Shown one piece after another: positions 17,380 through 26,700 of a DNA stretch of 64,000 nt. The stretch lies in NCBI RefSeq assembly GCF_002210165.1, contig NZ_AQQP01000005.1:124001-188000 (forward strand). The letters run 5' to 3'. The notes under the pieces are model-generated. The model did no database searches. It saw nothing but the letters and a program-made list of their open reading frames with translations, and had not been told where the DNA came from. Both the position numbers and the translations under genes were made by a program. This stretch comes from Phaeobacter sp. 22II1-1F12B. Lineage in GTDB: Bacteria > Pseudomonadota > Alphaproteobacteria > Rhodobacterales > Rhodobacteraceae. Each line of letters begins with the position of its first letter. The stretch's first letter is position 1.

Positions 17380-17775
17380 CGTCAAAGAATATGCTTAGCC
17401 CTACATGGTCAATCACTGGTTAGCTTGCCGTTTGGGGCGTGACCTTCGCTAACAATCTGCGCGGTTCTTGCATTTCCCGGCCGCAGCCCGGCGACAAGAA
17501 TTGCGGCGGGAATTGCGGATCGCGGTTCAGGCAAAACGGGCCAAAAACACCGGGCACCTCCTGTGCACCATCTGTACACCCCCTGTACATCGCCGTTGCA
17601 GCCGCGAGGGTTTTTCCCATCTCATCCCACGACGCGATATGGCGCGTGAATGACCGGCCTCTCCGCCCGGCGTGATCGCAGACCGCAATAAACTGGATGT
17701 TGAGTACGTTTCGCGCTAGAGTTGTTAACACCACACTCGCGGCACTTGTTCAGACCGATCGAGGATCGAAACGAC
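17380..17775. other. Non-coding stretch, nothing recognised
   Basis: Nothing with protein-like features is seen. Short open frames on both strands lack a signal, a domain or a convincing ribosome binding site. GTACA-type repeats (TGTGCAC, TGTACAC, TGTACAT near 17560-17590) are visible but unassigned. The end of the region presumably holds the promoter of the following secreted-protein gene. Confidence 0.4.
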
Positions 17776-18225
17776 ATGAAGCGAAACACCTTACTGGCCG
17801 TGGCAGCGATCATGGCCCTGCAATCAACCCTGACCATGCCGCCTGCGGCGCTGGCGCAAGAGGCGAATGCCTGCCCGGTGGACGGCTGCCTTGTGCAGAT
17901 CACCTCGGTATCTGCGGAAGGCGACGAACTGGCCCTGACCTTCGAGGCGAATTTCGCCCCGGACATGTCAAAGAACCATATTCATGTCTGGTGGGGCGAC
18001 CGTTTCACCGTGCGTCAGGTCAGCAATAACGCCGAAACCGAATATGACCAGAAGCAGGGCGACTGGCATCCGACCGACGCCTACCCGGAATATGTGACCA
18101 CCGGGGCCGCCTCGGTCAGTCAGCGCGCCGAGACCACGATGCTCTGCGTGTCGGCGGCGGATCGGAACCACGATATTCTCGACCCCGAAGCCTTTATGTG
18201 TGTCGACACCGCCGCCCTGTTCTGA
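17776..18225 (+). CDS. Small secreted protein of unknown function
   Basis: A 149-residue protein with a clear signal peptide (MKRNTLLAVAAIMALQ... to AALAQEANA), so periplasmic. The mature part has four cysteines (CPVDGC, TMLCVSA, FMCVD), which could form disulfides, and aromatic, acidic patches such as HIHVWWGDRFTV. No family is recognised. The ATG at 17776 starts the signal peptide; the frame extends upstream without features. It ends 12 bp before the kinase-STAND-WD40 gene, so the two are likely one operon and may act together, for example as a partner of the extracytoplasmic WD40 part. Confidence 0.7.
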   Translation: MKRNTLLAVAAIMALQSTLTMPPAALAQEANACPVDGCLVQITSVSAEGDELALTFEANFAPDMSKNHIHVWWGDRFTVRQVSNNAETEYDQKQGDWHPTDAYPEYVTTGAASVSQRAETTMLCVSAADRNHDILDPEAFMCVDTAALF

Positions 18226-18237
18226 TCGCCCCTCGGG

Positions 18238-21200
18238 ATGGAACTTCCGGAATACATCGGCAGGTATGTCGTCCGCCGGCAGATAGCGCGCGGCGGGTTT
18301 GCCGTGGTGGCGCTTGCCTGGGACGAAGAACTGGCAGCGGAAGTCGCGATCAAGATCCTTCACTACGATGGCGAAGACCATGACGGTCTGAAGCTGCGCT
18401 TTGTCGAAGAAGCGCGGCTGTTGCGGCGCATCAAGTCCTACAGTCTTGTCAATGTGCACGACGTGGGACGGCTTGGCGACGGACGACCCTATTTCGTGAT
18501 GGATTATGCGGACCGGGGCACGCTGACCAGCCGGGTTTCCGCACGCCGGCTGGGCCATGACGAGGCGACGCGCGGTCTGCCACCGGATCAGGTATTGCAG
18601 CTTGTCGATGCGCTGAGCGCCGGGCTGGCGGCGATCCATCGCGCCGGGGTGGTGCATCGCGATATCAAGCCGGACAACATCCTGTACCAGTCGATCGGTC
18701 CAAGGCCGCGCCCGACGCCCGTTGGGTCCGAGGCGGAAACGATGGTCTTTACCGAGCCGCCGCCCTCTCCTGCCCTTCAGGGTCAGGGCGAGAGGGTGAT
18801 CATTGGCGATCTTGGTATTGCGACGGATATGCTGGGCCATGCGCCTGCCTCGCTCATGATGGCGGGCACACCGGCCTACATGGCCCCCGAACAATACGAG
18901 GCCGATGGCGGTGCGACCCCGGCAGCGGATGTCTATTCCGCGACCGCCGTGCTTTGGCAGGCGATATGCGGGGAACGGCCGCCGGAGCAGCTAGGGGACA
19001 GGGACGATCTGGCGGTGCTGCCCTCGGCCTGGCACGATTTCGTCCGGCGCGGCATGGCGGTGAACCCGCAGGACCGGTTCGAGGATATCGACAGCTGGGG
19101 GCGCGCCGCGCACGACGCGCTGGCGGTGGTCGCGGCGCATAACCCAGTGAACCGGGGCGATACGAGTGCGGGCCACGCCGACTCAGCAACCAGCGCCGAA
19201 TGCCCCTACCGGGGGCTCAGCGCCTTTCAGCCCGAGGATGCGAACCGGTTCTTTGGCCGCGAGGAGACCGTCGCCGACCTGATCGCCCGTTTGCAGGCGC
19301 AGCCGGTTCTGGTGGTTGGTGGACCATCCGGCAGCGGCAAGAGCTCGCTGGTGCGGGCGGGGCTGATCTCCTCACTGCGACAGGGGGCCATTCCGGGGAG
19401 CGAAAACTGGCGGATCGAGCTGTTCACACCGGGGCGGGATGCGCTGTCGGGCCTCTATTTCCGGCTGCGTGGTGACGATGGCACGACGCGAGTGCGGCTG
19501 GAAGAATTCATCGCGCATCCCGGGCTTGCCCGCGAGGTGCTGACGGCGACGGCGGGCGAGCCGCTTTTGCTGGTCATCGACCAGTTCGAAGAGCTGTTCA
19601 CGCTGAACACGCCGGAACAGGCCGCTGCCTTTGTCACGGCGCTGGCCGCAATTACCGAGCCGGTCGAGAACCCGGTGCGCCTGGTCATCACGATCCGGGC
19701 CGATTTCTACGAAATGTGTGCCACGATCCCCTGGCTGGCCGAGGCGGTGAGCCGCAATCAGGTGCTGGTCGGGCCGATGACCCCCGCCGATCTGCGGCGC
19801 GCGGTGCTCGAACCGGCGCGGCGGGCGGGCTATTATATAGAGCAGCATCTGGTCGACGCGATCGTGAGCGATGCGGGCAGCGATGCGGGCGCCCTGCCCC
19901 TTCTGTCCCATGCGCTGGTCGAGACATGGATGCGGCGCATGGGCTCGACACTGACGCTTGAAGGCTATCAGGCGAGCGGTGGCATGGCGGGCGCGGTGCG
20001 GCAGACGGCGGATGCGGTATTCGACACGGTGTTCACGGATGAAGAACGGCGGGTGGCAAAACGGCTGCTGCTTGGGCTGGTCAGCCCCGGCGAAGGCGGG
20101 GCGGACACGCGGCGCATCGTGGCAAGGTCGGAGCTGGAGAACGACCCGGACGCCGAGGTGCTTGACCGGGTGATCCGCCGCCTTACCGAAGCGCGCCTTC
20201 TGACGGTGGATGACGAGACGGTTCAAATCTCGCATGAGGCGCTGCTGCGGTCATGGCCGAGGCTGCGGCGCTGGATCGAGACCTCGCGCGCCGATCTACG
20301 CACCCGGCTGCGGATCATCCAGATGGGTGAGGACTGGATCGAAGGCGAGCGCGACCCGGAGCTGCTTTTGCGGGGAGCGCGGCTCGATTATCTGCACGAA
20401 TGGTTCGAGAAGAACCGCGACAAGACCGGCGCGCTGGAGAGCGACTTCATCGGCGCGTCAGTTGCGCGGCGCGATGCGGAACAGGCGGCGCAGGCCCAGC
20501 GGCGGGCAAGGCGCAGGCGTTGGCAGGTCGCGTCGGTCAGTGGGCTGGCGTTGTTGGCGATCGGGGCGACGCTGGCCTCGATCATGGCCTATCAGCAATC
20601 GCTGCAGGCCCGGCACAACGCCGAACTGGCCGAGGCGGCGAGCGAGCAGGCGCAGGAGAGCTTTGCCAGTGCGCTTGGCGCGGCGGCGGCGGGCTATACG
20701 CAGGACGACCCGCTGCTGGCGCTGAACCTTGCGGCGCAGTCGATCACCCGCGCGACCTCGCCCCGAACGACTTTTGACGCGCGGGTGGCCTTGCTTCAGG
20801 CGCGGCAGGTGCTGGCGCGGGGTGCGCCCGTGCCCGTGGGCGCCCCCGTCGCGGCGGGCGATGCGCTGGCGCTGTCGATGTCGCCGGATGGGCGGTTCGT
20901 GGTGACCGGCGGGCGCGACGGGACGATCCGGATCGTGGACACGCGCAGCCGCCGCCGCATCGGGACGATGTATGACGCGACCATCGGCGGCATACAGGAT
21001 ATCCATTTCGCGCCCGACGGCCATTCCTTTGGCGCGGTCGGTGACCGGGGCAAGCTGATGGTCTGGCCTTTTGACGTGGGACTGGCCGGAACACCGGTCA
21101 CCATTGGGGAAACCAGCGACGTGCTTTGGCGGCTGGCTTTCGACCCGGTGTCAAAGGTGGTGGCGACCTCGGGCGAGGATGGCAATGTGCGGATCTGGCC

Positions 21201-22731
21201 GCTGGAGGGCGAAACGCTGGGCCAGAGCCGGGTGCTGGCGCGGCGCAGCGGCGGCGATTTCACCTCGGTCGCTTTTGGGCCGCGCGGCGATATGGTGGCC
21301 GCCGGGAACGGTCTTGGCGAAATCCGTGCGTGGTCTTATCCGTCGGGCAAGGAACTTTTCGCGCCGCTCGCCAGCCTGCATTCAAGCGACATCTGGGAAC
21401 TGGCGTTCAGCAGCGATGGCAACCTGCTGGCCACGGCAAGCAGCGATGGCAGCGCCTCGGTCGTGCTGCCCGATACCGGCAAGCCATGGGGCCATGCCTT
21501 TGAAAGCGAAGACAAGATCGGCGCGGTGGCCTTTCTGCCCAATGATCGCGCATTGGCGGCGGGCGGACCGGATGGCAAGCTGTATATGCGCGATCTCGGG
21601 TCAGGCGGAAAGGAACTGCGCTCGCCCCCCGGCCATACGCGGCCGATCATAGATATCGCTATTTCACCCAAGGTGCCGCTGGCGGCGACGCTGGGCATGG
21701 ATCAGCAGATCCGCCTGTGGCGTCTGGGGCCAGTGCCGGAATTATCAAGTGATTTCACCGTTGCTTCGGGTGCGAAGGCGCGCGGGGTCGCGCTTGGGTC
21801 CGAACGGCTTGCCTATGCGGATACCGCAGGGATCGTGACAACAGTTGGTTTGGACCGGAGAGCGTCGCCAATCGCCCGGCCCGTTCATGACAATCAGGTC
21901 TGGGCGCTGGCCTATGCGCCGGATGGCACTCGGATTGCCAGTGCAGACCGGAATGGGCGGGTGGAGATTTCGGATGCCAATGTGGAGGCGGCGCGGATCA
22001 GCCTGCCCGCGCGGGAGGTGCCGGTCTGGTCGCTGACTTTCGATGCGGAGGGCACCCGTCTGGCGGTGGCTTACGAGGATGCCGTGCGGATCTATGATGT
22101 CACCACCGGAGAGGCCACCGCCACCTATGAACCGCCCGAGGGCGATGTGACCCGCGCGGCGCTGGACCGAGGCTTTCACCGGCTGGCGATGGCCACGACA
22201 AGCGGCAAGGCTTTTGTCTGGGAAATGGGCAGCGACAAGCGACCCATGACACTGGACGTGACGCCGAATATCGTCTGGTCGGTTTCCTTCAGCGCGGACG
22301 GGACGACGCTGGCGACCGCTGACAGCGACGAGGTGATCGCGGTCTGGTCGATGCCCCAGGGCATCCGCCGCGCGAATTTCAGCGGCCATGTGCGCGGGGC
22401 GACGGATGTGCTGCTGCTTGGCGACGGCTCGACGGTGGTGGCGAGCGACCGGGCGGGCGGTCTGCATTTCTGGGACCTGACCTATGACAAGGGGATCGGT
22501 CAGATCGCGGCAGCACATGGGGGCGCCATCTGGCGGCTTGCGGCCCATCCGGACGGGCGGCGGTTTGCCAGCGCGGGTGATGACGGGGTGGTGCGGCTTT
22601 GGGACCTTTTCAGCCTGCAAACGGCCTGCGATCTGAGCCGCGAGGCGCTTGGGTCGCAGCGGCGCGCGCAATATCTTGGCGGGCCGGATGCGCCGGACAT
22701 GTGCCGCGGCGACCACGGCAACAATCGCTGA
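18238..22731 (+). CDS. Membrane Ser/Thr kinase - nSTAND NTPase - WD40 repeat protein
   Basis: A 1497-residue multidomain protein. Residues 1-300 are a Hanks-type kinase: the glycine loop ARGGFAVV, the lysine in VAIKIL, VVHRDIKPDN (about 138-147), GDLG in place of DFG, and APEQ. Residues 320-760 form a STAND-type NTPase with P-loop GGPSGSGKSSLVRAG (about 360-375) and Walker B LLLVIDQFEELF. An arginine-rich stretch (RRARRRRWQ) precedes one membrane helix (about 763-781). From about 880 on there are repeated WD40-like blades such as VRIWPL, IRLWRL and VRLWDL. The charge pattern places kinase and NTPase in the cytosol and the WD40 propeller outside. Its role is likely signalling; target and trigger are unknown. 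Confidence 0.88.
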   Translation: MELPEYIGRYVVRRQIARGGFAVVALAWDEELAAEVAIKILHYDGEDHDGLKLRFVEEARLLRRIKSYSLVNVHDVGRLGDGRPYFVMDYADRGTLTSRVSARRLGHDEATRGLPPDQVLQLVDALSAGLAAIHRAGVVHRDIKPDNILYQSIGPRPRPTPVGSEAETMVFTEPPPSPALQGQGERVIIGDLGIATDMLGHAPASLMMAGTPAYMAPEQYEADGGATPAADVYSATAVLWQAICGERPPEQLGDRDDLAVLPSAWHDFVRRGMAVNPQDRFEDIDSWGRAAHDALAVVAAHNPVNRGDTSAGHADSATSAECPYRGLSAFQPEDANRFFGREETVADLIARLQAQPVLVVGGPSGSGKSSLVRAGLISSLRQGAIPGSENWRIELFTPGRDALSGLYFRLRGDDGTTRVRLEEFIAHPGLAREVLTATAGEPLLLVIDQFEELFTLNTPEQAAAFVTALAAITEPVENPVRLVITIRADFYEMCATIPWLAEAVSRNQVLVGPMTPADLRRAVLEPARRAGYYIEQHLVDAIVSDAGSDAGALPLLSHALVETWMRRMGSTLTLEGYQASGGMAGAVRQTADAVFDTVFTDEERRVAKRLLLGLVSPGEGGADTRRIVARSELENDPDAEVLDRVIRRLTEARLLTVDDETVQISHEALLRSWPRLRRWIETSRADLRTRLRIIQMGEDWIEGERDPELLLRGARLDYLHEWFEKNRDKTGALESDFIGASVARRDAEQAAQAQRRARRRRWQVASVSGLALLAIGATLASIMAYQQSLQARHNAELAEAASEQAQESFASALGAAAAGYTQDDPLLALNLAAQSITRATSPRTTFDARVALLQARQVLARGAPVPVGAPVAAGDALALSMSPDGRFVVTGGRDGTIRIVDTRSRRRIGTMYDATIGGIQDIHFAPDGHSFGAVGDRGKLMVWPFDVGLAGTPVTIGETSDVLWRLAFDPVSKVVATSGEDGNVRIWPLEGETLGQSRVLARRSGGDFTSVAFGPRGDMVAAGNGLGEIRAWSYPSGKELFAPLASLHSSDIWELAFSSDGNLLATASSDGSASVVLPDTGKPWGHAFESEDKIGAVAFLPNDRALAAGGPDGKLYMRDLGSGGKELRSPPGHTRPIIDIAISPKVPLAATLGMDQQIRLWRLGPVPELSSDFTVASGAKARGVALGSERLAYADTAGIVTTVGLDRRASPIARPVHDNQVWALAYAPDGTRIASADRNGRVEISDANVEAARISLPAREVPVWSLTFDAEGTRLAVAYEDAVRIYDVTTGEATATYEPPEGDVTRAALDRGFHRLAMATTSGKAFVWEMGSDKRPMTLDVTPNIVWSVSFSADGTTLATADSDEVIAVWSMPQGIRRANFSGHVRGATDVLLLGDGSTVVASDRAGGLHFWDLTYDKGIGQIAAAHGGAIWRLAAHPDGRRFASAGDDGVVRLWDLFSLQTACDLSREALGSQRRAQYLGGPDAPDMCRGDHGNNR

Positions 22732-22740
22732 GGCGTCTGG

Positions 22741-23253
22741 TCAGAGGTATTTCGTCGGGATCGCGGTGGTGAATTTCAGCTCTTCCATCGAGATCATCGA
22801 ATTTATTTTACTGAACTCCAGTCGTTCGATCATTTTTTTATATACCATGTCATAGGTAGCGATGTCGGGCACCACCACCTTGAGGATGTAGTCGACCGAA
22901 CCGCTGAGCCGGTAGGCTTCGACTACCTCGGGGATTTCATCCACGAGGTCGCAGAATTTCTTGAGCCATGACATTTCGTGGCGCGGGGTGCTGACACCGA
23001 TGAAAACGGTCATCGGCACGTTGGCGCGTTCCTGATCGACGAGAACCACGCGGCCCTTGATCAGGCCAGCTTCCTCCATCCGCTTGATGCGACGCCAGCA
23101 GGGCGTCGCGGAAAGCCCGACGGACTCGGCGATCGCGCTGATCACCGTGTCACTGTCGTTCTGGAGGATGTCGAGAATCTGCTGGTCGATCTCGTCAAAG
23201 CTGAGACTCTCGACCGGTTTGCTCCCGGTTTTCCTGAGCTTGCCGTTGCTCAT
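22741..23253 (-). CDS. Lrp/AsnC-family transcriptional regulator
   Basis: A 170-residue regulator with an N-terminal helix-turn-helix (FDEIDQQILDILQNDSDTVISAIAESVGLSATPCWRRIKRMEEAGLIKG, about residues 19-67) and a C-terminal RAM/ligand domain with the typical GSVDYILKVVVPDIATYD. Such proteins sense amino acids and control their uptake or breakdown. Its start overlaps the VOC gene stop by four bases, so it closes a three-gene operon. The divergent peptide transporter operon is a plausible target. Confidence 0.9.
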   Translation of the reverse strand: MSNGKLRKTGSKPVESLSFDEIDQQILDILQNDSDTVISAIAESVGLSATPCWRRIKRMEEAGLIKGRVVLVDQERANVPMTVFIGVSTPRHEMSWLKKFCDLVDEIPEVVEAYRLSGSVDYILKVVVPDIATYDMVYKKMIERLEFSKINSMISMEELKFTTAIPTKYL

Positions 23254-24110
23254 GCGGGGATGAACTCGAGGATGACGCCCGAGGTGTATTCCGGCGCGAC
23301 GGTAAAGCCCGATTCCGTGGTCGTGACGGGGATCGAGGCGCTGGCTATGCAGGCACGGGCGGCGGCCATGTCCGAAACCTTGACGCGAAGGCCGGTGAAG
23401 GCGCCACGGGGCGTCTGGGCAAGATCGATGGAGGGGTAGAGTTCGGCCATCTTCGCCTCGCTCATCACCATGAGCGGTGCTGAATCACTGCCGGTGTTTA
23501 CCGTATATATATCATCCTCTTCCCAGACGCTGCCCTCGGCCCAGAGCCTGGCGAAGCCATCGGCATCCTTTTTGGCGTCGTCCGAGATCGCGAGGATCGC
23601 GCCAAGGCCGCAGGCGGTGTTGGGATGCACGAGCAGTTCGGGAATCCATACGGTTTCGGGCGTCTTGTGCTGGCACATGAAGACCGAGCCGAGCGGCACG
23701 ATATCAGCGTCGAACATGACGGTAGAGAAAGCCGCCGTGCCGGTGCTGCCATCGGGGAGCGGCACGGGGCGTTCAAAGCTGCCAAGACCGTGGGTGCCGA
23801 GGCCAAGTTCGGCCAGATCGCTGGCCGCGCCTTCGGCGGTGTCGATGCGGCAGGCGACGGCGTGCAGCCCCTGCCCCTGTTCGGCCAGCGCCTTGCCGCG
23901 TTCCGCGTTGCCGGGCGTGGGCCGCAGAAGGCCAAGAAGTTCGAAGTAATCCTCGGGGAACATGATGGTGTAGTTTGCCGAGCCCTTGGCCTCGGAATGC
24001 AGGCCGCGCGGCGAGAGATTGAAACCGAGCGCTTCATATTGCTCGGCGGCCTGATCGAGATCGTTCACCAGGACAAAGCAGTGATCGACGCCTTTGACGG
24101 GGTGGGACAT
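23250..24110 (-). CDS. VOC/glyoxalase-like domain protein
   Basis: A 286-residue protein starting MSHPVKGVDHCFVLVNDLDQAAEQYEALGF, a clear glyoxalase-like beta-alpha-beta-beta-beta module. A second module lies in the C-terminal half, ending TTTESGFTVAPEYTSGVILEFIP. VOC proteins bind a divalent metal for isomerase, dioxygenase or lyase reactions; the substrate cannot be told here. It is coupled to the Lrp gene and 41 bp from the SDR gene, in an apparent amino-acid catabolic locus. Confidence 0.78.
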   Translation of the reverse strand: MSHPVKGVDHCFVLVNDLDQAAEQYEALGFNLSPRGLHSEAKGSANYTIMFPEDYFELLGLLRPTPGNAERGKALAEQGQGLHAVACRIDTAEGAASDLAELGLGTHGLGSFERPVPLPDGSTGTAAFSTVMFDADIVPLGSVFMCQHKTPETVWIPELLVHPNTACGLGAILAISDDAKKDADGFARLWAEGSVWEEDDIYTVNTGSDSAPLMVMSEAKMAELYPSIDLAQTPRGAFTGLRVKVSDMAAARACIASASIPVTTTESGFTVAPEYTSGVILEFIPA

Positions 24111-24151
24111 GTAGGGCTCCTTGTTGCCGGTTCGTCCGGGGTAATGTGGGG

Positions 24152-24862
24152 TCAGCGGCGCACCGGCGCCAGTACGATTTCGTGAACGGCGACCGACGGG
24201 TTCATTCGGGCCACGTATAGCGCGGTTTCAGCCATATCCTCCGGCTGGATCATCGCCTTCATGGTCGAGACATCAAAGCCGGGGCGGCGGGTAAGCAGCG
24301 GTGTCGCGACCTCGGCCGGGCAGAGCGCGGTGGAGCGGATGCCGTTCGCGCCCTCCTGATCGTTGAGGCTGGCGGAGATATCCGAGAGCGCGTGTTTCGA
24401 AGCGCCATAGGCGACGCCGCCGTTCGCGGAGTGAAAGCGCCCTGCCCAGCTTGAGGTGTGGATCATGATGCCGTCCTTTTGGGCACGCATGATCGGCAGG
24501 CAGGCGGCGATGACATTGAGCGCGCCGGTCACGTTCACGTCGAGCAGACGGTCCCAGCTTTCCCAGTCGAGATCCGCCCAGCGCCGCTTGGGGATGTTCA
24601 GGCCGGCGTTGTTGCACAGGATCTGGATGCCCTCACCCCATTCGGCGACCTGCTGCGCGGCGGCGACCATGCCAGCGCGGTCGGTCACGTCGCCCGGCAC
24701 GATCAGCGAAGAGGTGTCGGCAGGCAGCGATGCGGCCACTTCTTCAAGAGATTCCTCGTTGCGCGCGGTCAGGGCGACGCGGTACCCGGCCCCGGCAAAG
24801 CCCCGCGCCAACGCCGCGCCGATTCCGGAACCTGCACCCGTGATCCAAACAGTTTGCAGCAT
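24152..24862 (-). CDS. Short-chain dehydrogenase/reductase
   Basis: A 236-residue classical SDR with TGAGSGIG near the N-terminus, the NNAG motif (LCNNAGLN) and the catalytic pair in YGASKHAL. NAD(P)-dependent oxidation or reduction of an alcohol or carbonyl is expected; the substrate is unknown. Two in-frame ATGs exist. The second (24862) is preferred because AAAGG then lies eight bases upstream and the protein begins directly with the Rossmann strand. It leads the operon with the VOC and Lrp genes. Confidence 0.83.
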   Translation of the reverse strand: MLQTVWITGAGSGIGAALARGFAGAGYRVALTARNEESLEEVAASLPADTSSLIVPGDVTDRAGMVAAAQQVAEWGEGIQILCNNAGLNIPKRRWADLDWESWDRLLDVNVTGALNVIAACLPIMRAQKDGIMIHTSSWAGRFHSANGGVAYGASKHALSDISASLNDQEGANGIRSTALCPAEVATPLLTRRPGFDVSTMKAMIQPEDMAETALYVARMNPSVAVHEIVLAPVRR

Positions 24863-24898
24863 CAGCGTGCCTTTCATATTGTCATTTGCTGAACATCT

Positions 24899-24960
24899 AT
24901 ACTATATTTGAGCAATATCATAGTATCACATTCTTATCCGAACGAAAAAGTTAGAATGTG
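24899..24960. promoter_or_regulatory. Two AT-rich dyads in the divergent promoter region
   Basis: ATACTAT (24899-24905) and ATAGTAT (24920-24926) form a 7-bp dyad. CACATTCT (24927-24934) and AGAATGTG (24953-24960) form an adjacent 8-bp dyad. They lie between the SDR gene and the peptide-binding protein gene. AT-rich dyads fit an Lrp-type operator, which is an inference. Confidence 0.5.
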
Positions 24961-25051
24961 AGTTGACGCGGTTAACGAGCTTCCACAAATTGAGCATATC
25001 CCGGCGGAACCTTGCGATTCCGCAGGTAAGCAACCAACAGGGAACTTGGAC

Positions 25052-26641
25052 ATGAAGAACCGACTATCACGTCTCGGCCTCGCCTTTGTTGGCGCTGCGG
25101 CGCTTGGAGCGCCCATCGCGGCAAATGCGCAAGAGGTAAAAACCGGTGGCACTGCCATCGTTCACATGATCTCGGAACAGCGAACGCTCAACCCCGCGCT
25201 GCGCGCCTCGACCGGCGTGTACAACATTTCGGGCAAGATCGTCGAACCGCTGATCGACAAGAGCTATGACGGCTATGAGCCGGTGCTGGCCACGGACTGG
25301 TCGAGCTCGGAAGACGGGCTGGCGATCACCGTCAACCTGCGCGAAGGCGTCAAATGGCACGACGGTGAGGATTTCACCTGTGAAGACGTGTCATTCACCG
25401 CCATGAACATGTGGAAGGAGCTGCTGAACTATTCTTCGGCGCTTCAGGCCAATCTTGAATCGGTCGACTGCCCCGATCCGCTGACGGCTGTTTTCAACTA
25501 TTCCAAACCGATGCCGCTTGAGCTGTTTGTCGCGGCGATGCCTGACCTTGGCCACCCGATGCCCAAGCACCTTTATGAGGGCACCGATATCCTCAAGAAC
25601 GAGCTGAACACCGCGCCCATCGGCACCGGCCCGTTCAAGTTCGTCGAATACGAGCGCGGTCAATACGTGATGGCGGTCAAGAACGAGGATTACTGGCGCG
25701 AGGGTTATCCCTATCTGGACCGCATCGTCTGGCGGTTCATCAAGGACAAATCCGCTGCCGCTGCCGCTCTGGAAGCGGGTGAAGTGCATGAATCCGGGTT
25801 CATCGGCGTGTCGATGGCGGATGTGGAACGCCTGTCGGAAGATGACCGTTTCGACGTCGGCACCAAGGGCTATGAGAACAACGTCGCCCACTCGACCGTC
25901 GAGTTCAATCACCGCAACCCGATCCTTGCCGATCTGAAAGTACGTCAGGCAATGTATCACGGGCTGGACATCGATTACGCGATCGACACCATCATGCGTG
26001 GCTTTGCCAAGCCGGGCCGTGGTCCGGTGCCGTCGGCGGGTGGTGCGAACTATACCGATGACGTCAAAACCTACCCCTATGACCCGGAACTGGCCAAGCA
26101 GATGCTTGACGAAGCCGGTTATCCGGTGGGCGACGACGGTTTCCGTTTCAAGCTGCGCCACCGTCCGGCACCCTGGGGCGAGTACACCCAGCTTTGGGCC
26201 GAGTATTTCGCGCAGGCGATGAAGGAAATCGACATCGACGTGGAAATCTTGACCAACGACGCGCCGGGTTTCCTGAACGGCGTCTATCGTGACCACGATT
26301 TCGACACGGCAAACGGCTGGCACCAGTTCCGTTCGGACCCTGCGGTTTCGACGATGGTCTGGCTGCGGTCGGGTCAGCCCAACGGAACGCCCTGGACCAA
26401 CCAGTTCGGCTGGCAGAGCGACGAGATGGACCAGATGATCGACGATGCGGCCTCCGAGCTTGACCCGGAGAAGCGCGCCGAGATGTATCACGAGATCCAG
26501 AAGAAGGCGATGGAAGAGCTGCCGGTGATCTTTGCCATCGAGCATCCCTTTATCTCGGTCACGTCCAAGAAGCTGATGAACCACCACAACACCCCGCGGT
26601 GGAATTCCTCGAGCTGGTACGACCTGTGGCTCGACGAGTGA
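25052..26641 (+). CDS. Peptide ABC transporter substrate-binding protein (SBP_bac_5)
   Basis: A 529-residue periplasmic binding protein with a signal peptide (MKNRLSRLGLAFVGAAALGAPIAANAQ) and the oligopeptide/dipeptide-binding fold: GGTAIVHMISEQRTLNPALR, then LREGVKWHDGEDFTCEDV, which is characteristic. It would capture peptides or similar ligands for the permeases that follow. The ATG at 25052 is used; a TTG two codons upstream is less likely because AGGGA is well spaced for the ATG. First gene of the operon. Confidence 0.92.
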   Translation: MKNRLSRLGLAFVGAAALGAPIAANAQEVKTGGTAIVHMISEQRTLNPALRASTGVYNISGKIVEPLIDKSYDGYEPVLATDWSSSEDGLAITVNLREGVKWHDGEDFTCEDVSFTAMNMWKELLNYSSALQANLESVDCPDPLTAVFNYSKPMPLELFVAAMPDLGHPMPKHLYEGTDILKNELNTAPIGTGPFKFVEYERGQYVMAVKNEDYWREGYPYLDRIVWRFIKDKSAAAAALEAGEVHESGFIGVSMADVERLSEDDRFDVGTKGYENNVAHSTVEFNHRNPILADLKVRQAMYHGLDIDYAIDTIMRGFAKPGRGPVPSAGGANYTDDVKTYPYDPELAKQMLDEAGYPVGDDGFRFKLRHRPAPWGEYTQLWAEYFAQAMKEIDIDVEILTNDAPGFLNGVYRDHDFDTANGWHQFRSDPAVSTMVWLRSGQPNGTPWTNQFGWQSDEMDQMIDDAASELDPEKRAEMYHEIQKKAMEELPVIFAIEHPFISVTSKKLMNHHNTPRWNSSSWYDLWLDE

Positions 26642-26700
26642 TCTGACAACCGGGCGGGCCGGACACGGCCTGCCCACCTCTCTTCCGCGAAAGAACATTG

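Noticed and set aside
16961-17385. Repeats considered as a CRISPR array or a repeat protein
   Set aside because: Units are about 110 bases, each with two hairpins and a terminator, with no short repeat and unique spacer pattern. The frames across them are proline- or arginine-rich translations of structured RNA.
17420-17734. Open frames on both strands upstream of the secreted protein gene
   Set aside because: No signal, motif or plausible start site; composition looks like out-of-frame translation.
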